DNA from: Candidatus Albibeggiatoa sp. nov. NOAA
Lineage (GTDB): Bacteria > Pseudomonadota > Gammaproteobacteria > Beggiatoales > Beggiatoaceae
DNA: 64,000 nucleotides
Direction of reading: 5' to 3'
Assembly: GCA_025800385.1 (NCBI GenBank)
Contig: JAOXRS010000120.1
Coordinates: 186,001 to 250,000, forward strand
A model generated the notes under the pieces. It saw only the letters and a program-made list of their open reading frames with translations. It was not told where the DNA came from and did no database searches. Both the position numbers and the translations under genes were made by a program. This document shows, one piece after another, positions 47,682 through 56,636 of this stretch (within the stretch, counting starts at the first letter, position 1; every line of letters begins with the position of its first letter).

Positions 47682-47706
47682 CAGTTATCAGTAAACAGTT
47701 ATCAGT
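47682..47706 (+). repeat. direct repeat CAGTTATCAGT between porA and porB
   Basis: The 11-base CAGTTATCAGT occurs at 47682-47692 and 47696-47706, at a 14-base period, in the otherwise short gap between porA and porB. This kind of TTATCAGT short repeat occurs as dispersed or tandem intergenic sequence in several bacteria. Function unknown. Confidence 0.5.
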
Positions 47707-47742
47707 TAAGGCGTTAGCGTGGCAGCCATTGCGAGGTGAGTT

Positions 47743-48735
47743 ATGAATGCAGAAGTGAATATTCCTGTTGCTGATTTACGTTCAAAGCAACCTCGTTTCC
47801 GAGGCATGGAATCTGGGCATCGGGCATGTTTGGGTTGTGGTGAGGCGTTAGCGGCGCGTTTAGTAATGGAGTCAGCAGGGCCTGATGTGATGTTGGCGAA
47901 TGCGACGGGCTGTTTAGAAATTTTTACCACACCTTGGCCAGAATCGGCTTGGCGTGTGCCTTGGATGCACTCCTTGTTTGAAAATACGGGGGCAATTGCC
48001 TCGGGAATGGAAGCAGCGATGAAAGCCCAAGGAAAAGCCACCAAAGTGATTGCGATGGGTGGTGATGGCGGTACGTTTGATATTGGATTTCAGGCGTTAT
48101 CGGGCATGTTAGAGCGCGGGCATAATGTGATGTACGTGTGTTATGACAACGAGGCGTATATGAATACGGGCATTCAACGTTCAAGCTCGACTCCTCATGC
48201 TGCCATGACCACCACTTCGCCCCCCGGTAAAGCTCGCATGGGTAAACGCCATTTGAAAAAAGACATTGTGTCTATCGTGTCAGCACATCACATCCCGTAT
48301 GCTGCAACCACCTCAGTGGCTTATCCTTCTGATATTCGAAAAAAAGTGCGCCGAGCAATGGAAATTGATGGGCCTACGTTTTTACAAATTCACTGCCCTT
48401 GTCCGTTGGGTTGGGGTCATGAAGGTGATAAAAGTATTGAGGTGGCGCGGTTGGCTGTTGAAACAGGTTTGTTCCCGATGATTGAGTTGGAACGTGGTGG
48501 TTTAGTTGGGGCTGTGCCGATTCGTCATCCAAAACCTGTAGAAGATTATTTGCAAAAACAACAACGTTTCCGTCATTTATTTACTGAAGATGTACGTGCA
48601 CAACAGGAGTTAGAGCATATTCAAGCGATTGCCAATTACAATATTGAAATTTATGGCTTGCTTGGAGATGGTCAAGATAACTTCGATAATGAAGGCATGG
48701 ACACGGTAAAACGTGGTGGCTTGCGTTGGGGTTAG
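47743..48735 (+). CDS. porB: 2-oxoacid:ferredoxin oxidoreductase, beta subunit
   Basis: 330 residues. The TPP-binding beta subunit: Cys residues in ACLGCGEALAARL, ATGCLEIF and CPCPLGW are the ligands of the proximal [4Fe-4S] cluster; GDGGTFDIGFQ is the TPP-Mg motif. The start follows a 73-base gap after porA and GAGGTG-type ribosome site. Third gene of the por operon; a stem-loop follows. Confidence 0.92.
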   Translation: MNAEVNIPVADLRSKQPRFRGMESGHRACLGCGEALAARLVMESAGPDVMLANATGCLEIFTTPWPESAWRVPWMHSLFENTGAIASGMEAAMKAQGKATKVIAMGGDGGTFDIGFQALSGMLERGHNVMYVCYDNEAYMNTGIQRSSSTPHAAMTTTSPPGKARMGKRHLKKDIVSIVSAHHIPYAATTSVAYPSDIRKKVRRAMEIDGPTFLQIHCPCPLGWGHEGDKSIEVARLAVETGLFPMIELERGGLVGAVPIRHPKPVEDYLQKQQRFRHLFTEDVRAQQELEHIQAIANYNIEIYGLLGDGQDNFDNEGMDTVKRGGLRWG

Positions 48736-48745
48736 TTTTTATTGT

Positions 48746-48776
48746 TTTCTAGTTGCCTATTTTGGGTGGCTAGAAA
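48746..48776 (+). terminator. stem-loop after the por operon
   Basis: TTTCTAGTT (48746-48754) pairs with GGCTAGAAA (48768-48776) over 9 bp including two G-U pairs, 10 bases past the porB stop. No T run follows. Confidence 0.5.
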
Positions 48777-48809
48777 GCTCAATGCATTTATGATAGGAAT
48801 AAAGAGGAT

Positions 48810-49241
48810 ATGGCATCGCCACCACTAACAAATAGAGAGTACGCTTACTTTAGAATCATTGGTCAAGGTGACCACTCAATCATATCAAAAAAATTAAATA
48901 TTTCATCAACAAATGAATGGTCAGCAGGTGATATTAATCCTCGAACAAAAAGAGCATACAAATTTACAAGTTGGCAATTAGAGAGTGGGTTAGATGACAC
49001 GCATTCAATTGATGAGCACTTTGAGAAATTATTTTCAATCCTACAACCGCTAGAAGCAGAACTTAATGAGCTAAGTGCAAGTTATGACTTATATCTCCAG
49101 TGTGTAGGTTATTTTCCCCCAAGTGGTCACGGTATTCATTTAGATAAAGCAATAATACAAAAGGCTGCGAAACTAGGGTTAAGTATTGATATGGATTTTT
49201 ATTATGTGGACGATCATGGCCATGACTTGGATTACCACTAG
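48810..49241 (+). CDS. DUF4279-domain protein
   Basis: 143 residues. It matches the DUF4279 pattern: YAYFRIIGQGDHSIISKKL at the N-terminus, a central W-S-GD segment, WQLESGLDDTHSIDEHFEKL and the C-terminal Y-LQCVGYFPPSGHGIHLD. DUF4279 proteins are small, cytoplasmic and often near mobile or toxin-immunity genes; their function is unknown. It follows the por operon but is probably separate. Confidence 0.8.
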   Translation: MASPPLTNREYAYFRIIGQGDHSIISKKLNISSTNEWSAGDINPRTKRAYKFTSWQLESGLDDTHSIDEHFEKLFSILQPLEAELNELSASYDLYLQCVGYFPPSGHGIHLDKAIIQKAAKLGLSIDMDFYYVDDHGHDLDYH

Positions 49242-49325
49242 AGTTATTTTGTGTATAAAAAACAAATAGTTTTAGATACATTCTAAAAACATATCAACAA
49301 TACAAAGGCTATAAACTAACTTTTC

Positions 49326-49397
49326 TCGTTCTCATGCTCAGCGTGGGAATGCAGGTTCAGTCGCTAGAGCGTCCCAACGGAGACCGTTGGAACAAGG
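49326..49397. repeat. REP-like palindromic repeat
   Basis: Three consecutive hairpin-forming segments in about 70 bases: an imperfect CATGCTCAGCGTG, the CGCTAGAGCG stretch, and a perfect CCAACGG-AGA-CCGTTGG (49374-49390). The sequence resembles the interspersed repeats with CCACGCT-AGCGTGGGAATGC cores found in many copies in sulfur-oxidising and related gammaproteobacterial genomes. Much more GC-rich than the flanking gap. Type: REP or MITE remnant. Confidence 0.65.
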
Positions 49398-49466
49398 AAA
49401 TCGAAGTTAATGAGTTGAGACTATAAAGATAATACTATTTTTACAGCCTCAAACCAATTTCAATCC

Positions 49467-50876
49467 TTAAGAAATACCATATACACGGTTATAACCATTC
49501 AATGCAGCAACCCGATAAGCCTCTGCCATCGTTGGATAGTTAAATGTCGTGTTGATGAAATACATTAAGGTATTGGCTTCACCTTTCTGCGCCATGATCG
49601 CCTGCCCAATATGGACAATCTCCGCCGCATCACGCCCAAAACAGTGAATACCTAAAATTTCTAATGTCTCGCGATGGAATAAGATTTTTAACATACCCAC
49701 CGTATGACCTGTGATCTGCGCCCGTGCTAAACTCTTGAAGAATGAATGACCTACTTCATACGGCACTTGCTCCGCCGTTAATTCTGCTTCAGTACGACCG
49801 ACAGAACTAATTTCAGGGCTGGTATAAATACCCGTTGGAATGTGCTCCACTAAACTGTACTCACATTCACCGTGAATAATATGCGTTGCTGCAAAACGAC
49901 CTTGGTCATATGCTGCGCTGGCTAAACTTGGATAACCAACAATATCACCCACCGCATAAATATGTGGAATCGAAGTCTGATAGTTTTCATTGATTTCGAT
50001 CTGACCGCGATTATTCATTTCTAACTCAATATCTTCTAAACCAATATTTTGTGAGTTACCACTACGACCATTCGCAAATAAGAAGAATTCTGTTTGAATC
50101 TGTTTACCTGATTTTAAACGAATCACAACATTTTCATCATTGGCTTCAACTGACTCATAAATTTCATTGTGGCGAATCACCATACCCTGTTCACGTAAGT
50201 GATAACTCAGTGCATCACTCACTTCATCATCTAAGAACGAAAGCAAACGATCACGGGTATTAATTAAATTCACTTTAACATCTAAGCCACGGAAAATAGA
50301 CGCATACTCACTACCAATCACACCAGCACCATAAATTGTAATCGATTTAGGTGTTTGTTGAAGATTTAAAATGGTGTCGCTATCGTGAATACGGGGATGA
50401 CTAAAATCAATATTACTAGGACGGTAAGGGCGGGAACCTGTGGCAATCACAAATGACTGGGCTTGATAGCGTTCTCTTGCACCATTGGACTGCTGAATTT
50501 CTATGGTATTTTTATCAATAAATCGTGCATGGCCTGCAATCATATCAATCTGATTACGCTCATAAAAGCCTTTGCGCATTTTAGATTGTTTTGAAATAAC
50601 GCCTTCTGCTGATTTTAAAAGTTCTGGATATTGGATATTGAGTTGAGAGACTGCACCCTCAAACAGAGGATTGTTTTTGAAAGCAACTAATCGTTGAACT
50701 GCGTGACGTAAAGACTTACTAGGAATAGTGCCCCAATGGGTACACCCGCCACCGACTCGGTGATATTTTTCAACAATGGCAACGTGATAACCTTCTTTAG
50801 CACATTTAATTACTGCACCTTCACCACCGGGGCCACTTCCAATTACAATCACATCATACTGTTTAATTTTACTCAT
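49467..50876 (-). CDS. sthA: soluble pyridine nucleotide transhydrogenase
   Basis: 469 residues from the ATG at 50876 (E. coli 466); an upstream ATG at 50912 would add 12 residues absent from homologues. FAD-binding GSGPGGEGA at the N-terminus, [13 protein letters not shown] where the second redox Cys of lipoamide-dehydrogenase relatives is Thr-type and absent, as in SthA, and a NAD-binding [13 protein letters not shown] follow. The enzyme balances NADPH and NADH. It is monocistronic. Confidence 0.93.
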   Translation of the reverse strand: MSKIKQYDVIVIGSGPGGEGAVIKCAKEGYHVAIVEKYHRVGGGCTHWGTIPSKSLRHAVQRLVAFKNNPLFEGAVSQLNIQYPELLKSAEGVISKQSKMRKGFYERNQIDMIAGHARFIDKNTIEIQQSNGARERYQAQSFVIATGSRPYRPSNIDFSHPRIHDSDTILNLQQTPKSITIYGAGVIGSEYASIFRGLDVKVNLINTRDRLLSFLDDEVSDALSYHLREQGMVIRHNEIYESVEANDENVVIRLKSGKQIQTEFFLFANGRSGNSQNIGLEDIELEMNNRGQIEINENYQTSIPHIYAVGDIVGYPSLASAAYDQGRFAATHIIHGECEYSLVEHIPTGIYTSPEISSVGRTEAELTAEQVPYEVGHSFFKSLARAQITGHTVGMLKILFHRETLEILGIHCFGRDAAEIVHIGQAIMAQKGEANTLMYFINTTFNYPTMAEAYRVAALNGYNRVYGIS

Positions 50877-51034
50877 AGGCAGCCATCCATTAATATCCCT
50901 AATGGGAGTCAAAAATAATAATTATACATGATCTGAACACTGATATAAATCACTTGTGCAGCATAAAAAATGATTATTTAAATTTAAGGGTTAAACGTAT
51001 TAGTAGTTAATAGTTTGCTTATAAATACATAGTA

Positions 51035-53626
51035 TTAGCTTATATTATTTTCTATCTTCGCTAATAAATGTTGAATTTCATCTAGTAAATCTTCTTTTTG
51101 ATAATAATTCTTCATAAATACAACTTTTGCCTGCTCATTTAATTTAGCCCGCTCTTTACTTGTTAAATCTTTAGCCGTTAATACAATGACAGGAATGTCG
51201 TACCACATGCGGTTTTGACGTAAGCGACTTAAAAACTCAAATCCATCCATTTCAGGCATCAATAAATCTAATAAAATCACACTGGGCATTTGCTGACCTA
51301 ACAAGTCTAATGCCTCATACCCATTATTTGCACAAAGTACATGCCCGCCTTCTTTTTGGATTAAAGCCGTGAGCATTGACTGTGCAACCTTGTCATCATC
51401 AACAACAAAGACCGTATATTGTTCTTGATGTGCAGTGTAATATTTACTGAGTAACTGTTTTAAGTGTTTTGAATTAATTGGTTTCACTAAGTACTCAGCT
51501 GCGCCCAATGAAAAGCCAACATTTTGTTGCTCTAACATTGAAATGATAATCACGGGAATCTGACTGAGCTTCTCATCGGCTTTCAGCACTGATAATACAG
51601 TCCAGCCATCCATTTCAGGCATCATGACATCTAATATAATCACATCTGGAGAATATTGGTGCGCAAGCTTTAGACCCTGTTCGCCCGATGACGCAGTCAA
51701 TACTTGGTGGCCTAACTGTGTCAGTTGATAATGTAAATATTCTCGAACACTGGCATCATCATCAATAACCAGCACACGATTTGCACCATTGAGCACATTA
51801 CGCTGGACTGGGGTTATGATAGGTATAGATGGTGTTTTTTCGTAATTAATCGGGACTTGTACAAAAAATGTCGTGCCCTGATTATGCCGACTTTCAAAAC
51901 TAATATTGCCGCCCATCATTTCTGCAAACCGCTTACTAATTACTAAACCAAGACCAGTGCCGCCATATTTACGTGTGGTTGAAGCATCAGCCTGACTAAA
52001 AGCCTTAAACATTTTGGATTGTTGGTCTTCAGTTAAACCAATACCCGTGTCAGATACTTCTAAATGCAGCCAGTCGCCCCCTTCACTAACCTGCTTAGTC
52101 ACAATAATGGAAATCGTGCCTTCATGGGTGAATTTTGAAGCGTTGCTGAGTAGATTAAATAAGATTTGGCGTAATTTAGTTAAATCCGCAAACATCTCAC
52201 CCAATTGCTCAGGACAAGTCACTTCAAGTTGATTATTATTTTTGATAACGAGAGGTTGAACAGTGGAAACCACATCTTTAACCAGCTGATTAACAGAAAA
52301 GGTCTCATTGTAGATGTCCATTTTACCCGCTTCAATTTTAGAAATATCTAATACATCATTGATTAAATTAAGTAAATGGTCACCTGCAGCATGGATTTTT
52401 CCTAAATCATCCACAAAATCATCTAAGCCATCATCCTCCGCATCTTCTTTTAACATTTCACTGTAGCCTAGAATCGCATTTAAAGGTGTTCTCAACTCAT
52501 GGCTCATATTGGCTAAAAATTGGCTTTTGGTTTGGTTCGCATCTTCCGCTGATTCTTTTGCCCATTTTAAAGCTTCTTCGGCTTGTTTTTGCTCAGTAAT
52601 ATCTGTGATAAAACCTTCAATCGCAACAATTTTGCCGCGTTCATTAAAAATGCCTTGTGCTTGCTCCCAAACCCAGCGTTCTAAGCCTGTTTGACTGATA
52701 ATACGATAAGTGTTTTGAAAGGGTTCTGGTTTGTGTAAACGTTTATGAAAGCTACGTTCTAGTTTTTTTCTATCTTCTGGATGAATCAATTGACCAAATA
52801 TTTTTTGTCGTTGGCCAATAAAGTGTTGAGGCTGATAACCCGTCAAACTAATACAGCCTTGACTGACAAACTCAATCATCCAATGTTTACCATTATAATG
52901 ACAACGATAGACCATCCCCGGTAAGTTACCCATTAATGTAGAAAGGGTTCGCTGACTTTCAAGTAAGGCTCTTTGGGCTTTTTTGACAGGGCGACCAAAA
53001 TAATCGCTGAGTAAATAAATAAGGAGAATAGAAATAATAGAAAGGACAACAATTAGTATACTTAAATAAATCAGGCCTTCATCCAGAGCCGCTTGTTTTT
53101 CTTGCATTGATATACCGACTCTAATCACACCTTTTATTTTTTTTCGGTAACCTGTTTTATAAGGTAAGGCAATTTCTTTAATAGCTTGCTGTTCGTAATA
53201 TAAAGTTTGAATAATTGGTTTGTCATGCTCAATACTTTTCAACGCATTTGACATGGCTGCATCATCAAGCTTTTGCCCATTATAATCACTGTTACTGTGG
53301 GCTATGACTTTGTTTGTTTTATTATTCACTATCATCAAATACGTAATATTGGCTTCTTTTTCTACAATTTCCTCGACTAATAGGCGGATATGGTGCTTAC
53401 CCGAGAAGCTGACACTACTCAATGAATCTTGCATAGTGTGTGCAATAATTTCAGCTAATTTATCTTCTTGCTTAGAAAAAACCTGATAATAATACTTTGT
53501 TCCCACAGCAAAAATCGTTGACATTAATACAAGTACCAACGCACCAAATGCAATTGTCATCTTTCGATCAATGCTTTTAAGAGGGCGGGTATATTCTTGT
53601 AGAAGATTTTTCTGTGATAAATGCAT
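51035..53626 (-). CDS. hybrid sensor histidine kinase with two receivers
   Basis: 863 residues. Two membrane helices (about 25-45 and 180-205) bracket a periplasmic sensor domain; then a PAS with PAC (about 225-345), HisKA ([14 protein letters not shown], His376), HATPase (GTGLGLVIS) and two receivers with Asp666 (ILDVMMPEMDG) and Asp787 (LLDLLMPEMDG). No Hpt domain, DNA-binding domain or adjacent response regulator is present, so phosphate must pass to another protein. The periplasmic part probably senses a small molecule. Confidence 0.92.
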   Translation of the reverse strand: MHLSQKNLLQEYTRPLKSIDRKMTIAFGALVLVLMSTIFAVGTKYYYQVFSKQEDKLAEIIAHTMQDSLSSVSFSGKHHIRLLVEEIVEKEANITYLMIVNNKTNKVIAHSNSDYNGQKLDDAAMSNALKSIEHDKPIIQTLYYEQQAIKEIALPYKTGYRKKIKGVIRVGISMQEKQAALDEGLIYLSILIVVLSIISILLIYLLSDYFGRPVKKAQRALLESQRTLSTLMGNLPGMVYRCHYNGKHWMIEFVSQGCISLTGYQPQHFIGQRQKIFGQLIHPEDRKKLERSFHKRLHKPEPFQNTYRIISQTGLERWVWEQAQGIFNERGKIVAIEGFITDITEQKQAEEALKWAKESAEDANQTKSQFLANMSHELRTPLNAILGYSEMLKEDAEDDGLDDFVDDLGKIHAAGDHLLNLINDVLDISKIEAGKMDIYNETFSVNQLVKDVVSTVQPLVIKNNNQLEVTCPEQLGEMFADLTKLRQILFNLLSNASKFTHEGTISIIVTKQVSEGGDWLHLEVSDTGIGLTEDQQSKMFKAFSQADASTTRKYGGTGLGLVISKRFAEMMGGNISFESRHNQGTTFFVQVPINYEKTPSIPIITPVQRNVLNGANRVLVIDDDASVREYLHYQLTQLGHQVLTASSGEQGLKLAHQYSPDVIILDVMMPEMDGWTVLSVLKADEKLSQIPVIIISMLEQQNVGFSLGAAEYLVKPINSKHLKQLLSKYYTAHQEQYTVFVVDDDKVAQSMLTALIQKEGGHVLCANNGYEALDLLGQQMPSVILLDLLMPEMDGFEFLSRLRQNRMWYDIPVIVLTAKDLTSKERAKLNEQAKVVFMKNYYQKEDLLDEIQHLLAKIENNIS

Positions 53627-53981
53627 AATATTTTCTTATAGACTTACCTGCTTAGCTTTATTCTAGCACTTTTCAAAGCGTTGCAATGTAACAAAAAAGC
53701 TGGTGTCATTAACGATGGTGTACACATTTTGACTAAAGGTTGAATTGAATTTATGCGGGATAATTTAGCAGATTAGCAAATAAAATTCCAAAATACTTAA
53801 TAAACAAAGTCAGGTTATAAATTAATTTAATAAGAATGACGGGTTTCAGTGCGGCAAATACGAGGAGTTTGAAGAATGCAAGGACTGGCTCAAGCCTATT
53901 TTAAGCTTAAAATAACAATATAAAAACTATACAAAATCATTAGGTAGCACACTATGACATAGTCACTACCTAATCAGCTAA
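53627..53981. other. 355-base intergenic stretch with a perfect 18-bp palindrome
   Basis: AT-rich gap between rraA and the two-receiver kinase. It contains a perfect 18-base palindrome, TATTTTAAGCTTAAAATA at 53897-53914, and the rraA-side stem-loop (listed separately). No coding frame or RNA gene was recognised. Confidence 0.55.
53940..53973 (-). terminator. candidate terminator of rraA
   Basis: TTAGGTAG (53940-53947) and CTACCTAA (53966-53973) make an 8-bp stem whose loop contains a second ACTATG/CATAGT stem. On the minus strand it lies 8 bases past the rraA stop and is followed by a T-rich stretch. Confidence 0.6.
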
Positions 53982-54461
53982 TTAAATCAATGCTTTTTCA
54001 GTAACAATAATACCGTCGGAATCAGCATACACATATTTTTCAGGGAAGAATGTCACACCTGCAAAGGTCACGGGAATAGACACATCACCACGACCATGTT
54101 TGATACTTTTTAGCGGATGGGTGTTTAACGCTCTAATACCGATAGGAATGTCAGCAATTACACCAGAATCACGGATACATCCGTAAACAATAATGCCTTC
54201 CCAACCATTATCTGCTGCCATTTGTGCGATGATGTCACCCACTAAAGCGCAACGCAAAGAGCCACCACCATCGACGACTAATACTTTGCCTTTACCCGGT
54301 TGGCCTAGTTTATCTTTCACTAAAACATTATCTTCGTGCACTTTGACCGTTTCAATTTGGCCACCAAAAGCTTGCTTTGCACCATACATTTTAAATAATG
54401 GATCGGCTACTTTGATGACATCACTGAATTCATCACATAAGTCCGCTGTTTGAATTGCCAT
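53982..54461 (-). CDS. rraA: ribonuclease E activity regulator RraA
   Basis: 159 residues (E. coli 161). The phosphohistidine-like fold shows GKVLVVDGGGSLRCALVGD, WEGIIVYGCIRDS and a C-terminal YADSDGIIV. RraA trimers inhibit RNase E. Some homologues are HMG/CHA aldolases: the shared fold and length leave that possible, but the whole sequence pattern favours RraA. Single gene. Confidence 0.9.
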   Translation of the reverse strand: MAIQTADLCDEFSDVIKVADPLFKMYGAKQAFGGQIETVKVHEDNVLVKDKLGQPGKGKVLVVDGGGSLRCALVGDIIAQMAADNGWEGIIVYGCIRDSGVIADIPIGIRALNTHPLKSIKHGRGDVSIPVTFAGVTFFPEKYVYADSDGIIVTEKALI

Positions 54462-54598
54462 CTAACATCCTCTTATCGAGCTGAAATAATCAAAAGCATA
54501 ATTATAGCTTATAGATTTCGCTACCAACAAGCTAAGGCCGATAATTCCAAGCTATTTACAGATAGAACTCGTGAATTATCAAGCCTAAAGCGAGTTCG

Positions 54599-56422
54599 TT
54601 AAACCATATTAAGTTTAAAGTGGTATGTAATGAACTTCTTGAATTCATTTACAATTTTGAAAGAATCTTTTAATAAATCACGTTCTAACTTATTCAATTG
54701 GTTTGGCGCGATATAGTTGTCTAATTCTTCGCTATGTTCTAGTTTTTGCAAACCGATTTGTAAACGCAATGTAGACAAGAAGGCCAAAGATTCAATCAAT
54801 TCTACTGAGAACTGTTTTTCAAATACATCAAGCTGTTGCAAGGTTTTAATCCGCTCAATGGTATTGGTCATGGTTAAACGATGTTCTAACGCTAAGCTAC
54901 GCACACCTTGTACAATTGGGAAAATACCGCCTTTTTTAAGATCGAGTTGATTTTTGTGATGTGATTTTTCCACAATGAAATTCGCGAAAAAGCCTAGCGG
55001 AGTTTCAAACGATAAAGTCGGTTTAGCAAAGTTCATGAAAAACGCTTTATTGTCTTGTAATTTTTCAAATAAATAGCCTTTGGCTTCACGTAATAAATCG
55101 GTATCGCCTGCCACTGAACATGCATCATAGAAAATCGCTAAGTTCATCATTGATTCTTGAGAAGGCTCAGAAATCCACTGATGAATCTCTTCCTTAAATT
55201 CACTCAATGGCTTACACCAGTATGGGTTACTGACCATAATGTCACCAGGGCATTTTGGATAGCCAAAGCTGATTAAGGTTTCAGTAAATTCTTTAGTAAC
55301 CGCTTCAAGTCCGTCAAATTGAAAGCCATCACGTAAAATAATCGCATTGTCTTGGTCAGTTTTGAGCACTTGCTCGCCACGGCCTTCACTACCCATCACC
55401 ATTAAGCAAGAATTTTCGATCAATTCAGGCGGCGCAATCAGCTGATACAATTTTTCAAAGATATTGGTGTTCAATTCGTTTATTAACTGGCTGATATAGC
55501 GAACTTTAACCCCTTTTGCTTGTAAACTCTGTACCATGTGTACCAAGCTTTCACAGGCTTTTCTTAATTGCTCAGTAGTACTTGCACGTTCAATTTGTAC
55601 CGAAATCAAATGAGAGTGGTTTGAGAAGAAGCTTAATAGCTCCATTTGATCCAATACGCCCATGACTTCATCATTTTCGTAAATTACAAGGCGTTTAATT
55701 CTGTGCCGCGTCATTGTGAGTAAGGCATTGAATAAGAAATCGTCCGTCGTCATACCGATTAGGTTATAGGTCGCAATATCACCCACAGGGCTATCAATTG
55801 ATTTGCGCTGCAACACCACTTGTTCACGGATATCTGTATCACTGATAATGCCGACTTCATCACCTCGCTTAACCAAAATAGAGGTAATTTTATGTTGCTT
55901 CATCTGAGAGACTGCATCAAAAATCGTATCATCGGCATTGACAATAATAGGAGGGCGAATATAGGCTTCTTTGATTTTCGCTACCATGAAAGAGGATAGC
56001 TCTTTACTGTAACGTTGTTCTATCAATGAGTCTAAACGTTCAGAAATATTTTGATAGTAGTATTTTTGGAATTCTTTGTTATTGTTTAATAATGTTGTAA
56101 ATAACTCTTTAGGTAATAAGTAGCAAATTAGCTCTTCTTCAACGACAAATTCTTTTTGACTCTCACCATCAATTAAAGCCATTGCATCAAACATATCTTG
56201 CGAGACATGAACCGATGCTACGCCATCATTGTCAATTTCTTGTACAACACCTTTTATAATAATGAACAAATACTCAGGGGCCGAGTTCCGTTCAATTAAT
56301 CTATCTCCTTGCTTATAGTAGGCAATATCCATTGCTTCAGCAACAGACTCCAATTCATTAGGGCGTAATCTATCGAATGGGGCAATTGCACCAATAAAAG
56401 CTTTTTGTTCTAAAACGCTCAA
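54599..56422 (-). CDS. cNMP-binding/CBS/DUF294 nucleotidyltransferase-like regulator
   Basis: 607 residues from a TTG at 56422. The frame continues to an ATG at 56506 with a Cys-rich leader, but GAAGG lies 8 bases before the TTG and the family-type N-terminus begins there. Domain order: cyclic-nucleotide-binding fold (about 10-125), two CBS domains (about 150-285), DUF294 nucleotidyltransferase domain with GSEGRGEQVLKTDQDNAI (about 345-380), and a helical DUF294 C-terminal domain. The combination occurs in predicted signal-transduction proteins and is often linked to exonuclease partners; function here is unknown. TTG start is inference. Confidence 0.8.
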   Translation of the reverse strand: MSVLEQKAFIGAIAPFDRLRPNELESVAEAMDIAYYKQGDRLIERNSAPEYLFIIIKGVVQEIDNDGVASVHVSQDMFDAMALIDGESQKEFVVEEELICYLLPKELFTTLLNNNKEFQKYYYQNISERLDSLIEQRYSKELSSFMVAKIKEAYIRPPIIVNADDTIFDAVSQMKQHKITSILVKRGDEVGIISDTDIREQVVLQRKSIDSPVGDIATYNLIGMTTDDFLFNALLTMTRHRIKRLVIYENDEVMGVLDQMELLSFFSNHSHLISVQIERASTTEQLRKACESLVHMVQSLQAKGVKVRYISQLINELNTNIFEKLYQLIAPPELIENSCLMVMGSEGRGEQVLKTDQDNAIILRDGFQFDGLEAVTKEFTETLISFGYPKCPGDIMVSNPYWCKPLSEFKEEIHQWISEPSQESMMNLAIFYDACSVAGDTDLLREAKGYLFEKLQDNKAFFMNFAKPTLSFETPLGFFANFIVEKSHHKNQLDLKKGGIFPIVQGVRSLALEHRLTMTNTIERIKTLQQLDVFEKQFSVELIESLAFLSTLRLQIGLQKLEHSEELDNYIAPNQLNKLERDLLKDSFKIVNEFKKFITYHFKLNMV

Positions 56423-56636
56423 TTTAAATACCTTCGCAATACTAAGTACACCGCATATTGTAACAAGAATTGCACCATGACAGCATAAAAAAATGTTGCA
56501 GTGCAAAAATAAATTCGATTAAAGGTTTAATATTTCAATTTAGCGCATAATTTTGTACCTAAAATAAAAAAAAGCATTTATCCTGTTACATCATTGCAAT
56601 ACAATGTATTTATCTACTTAGTCGTTATAGAATCTC

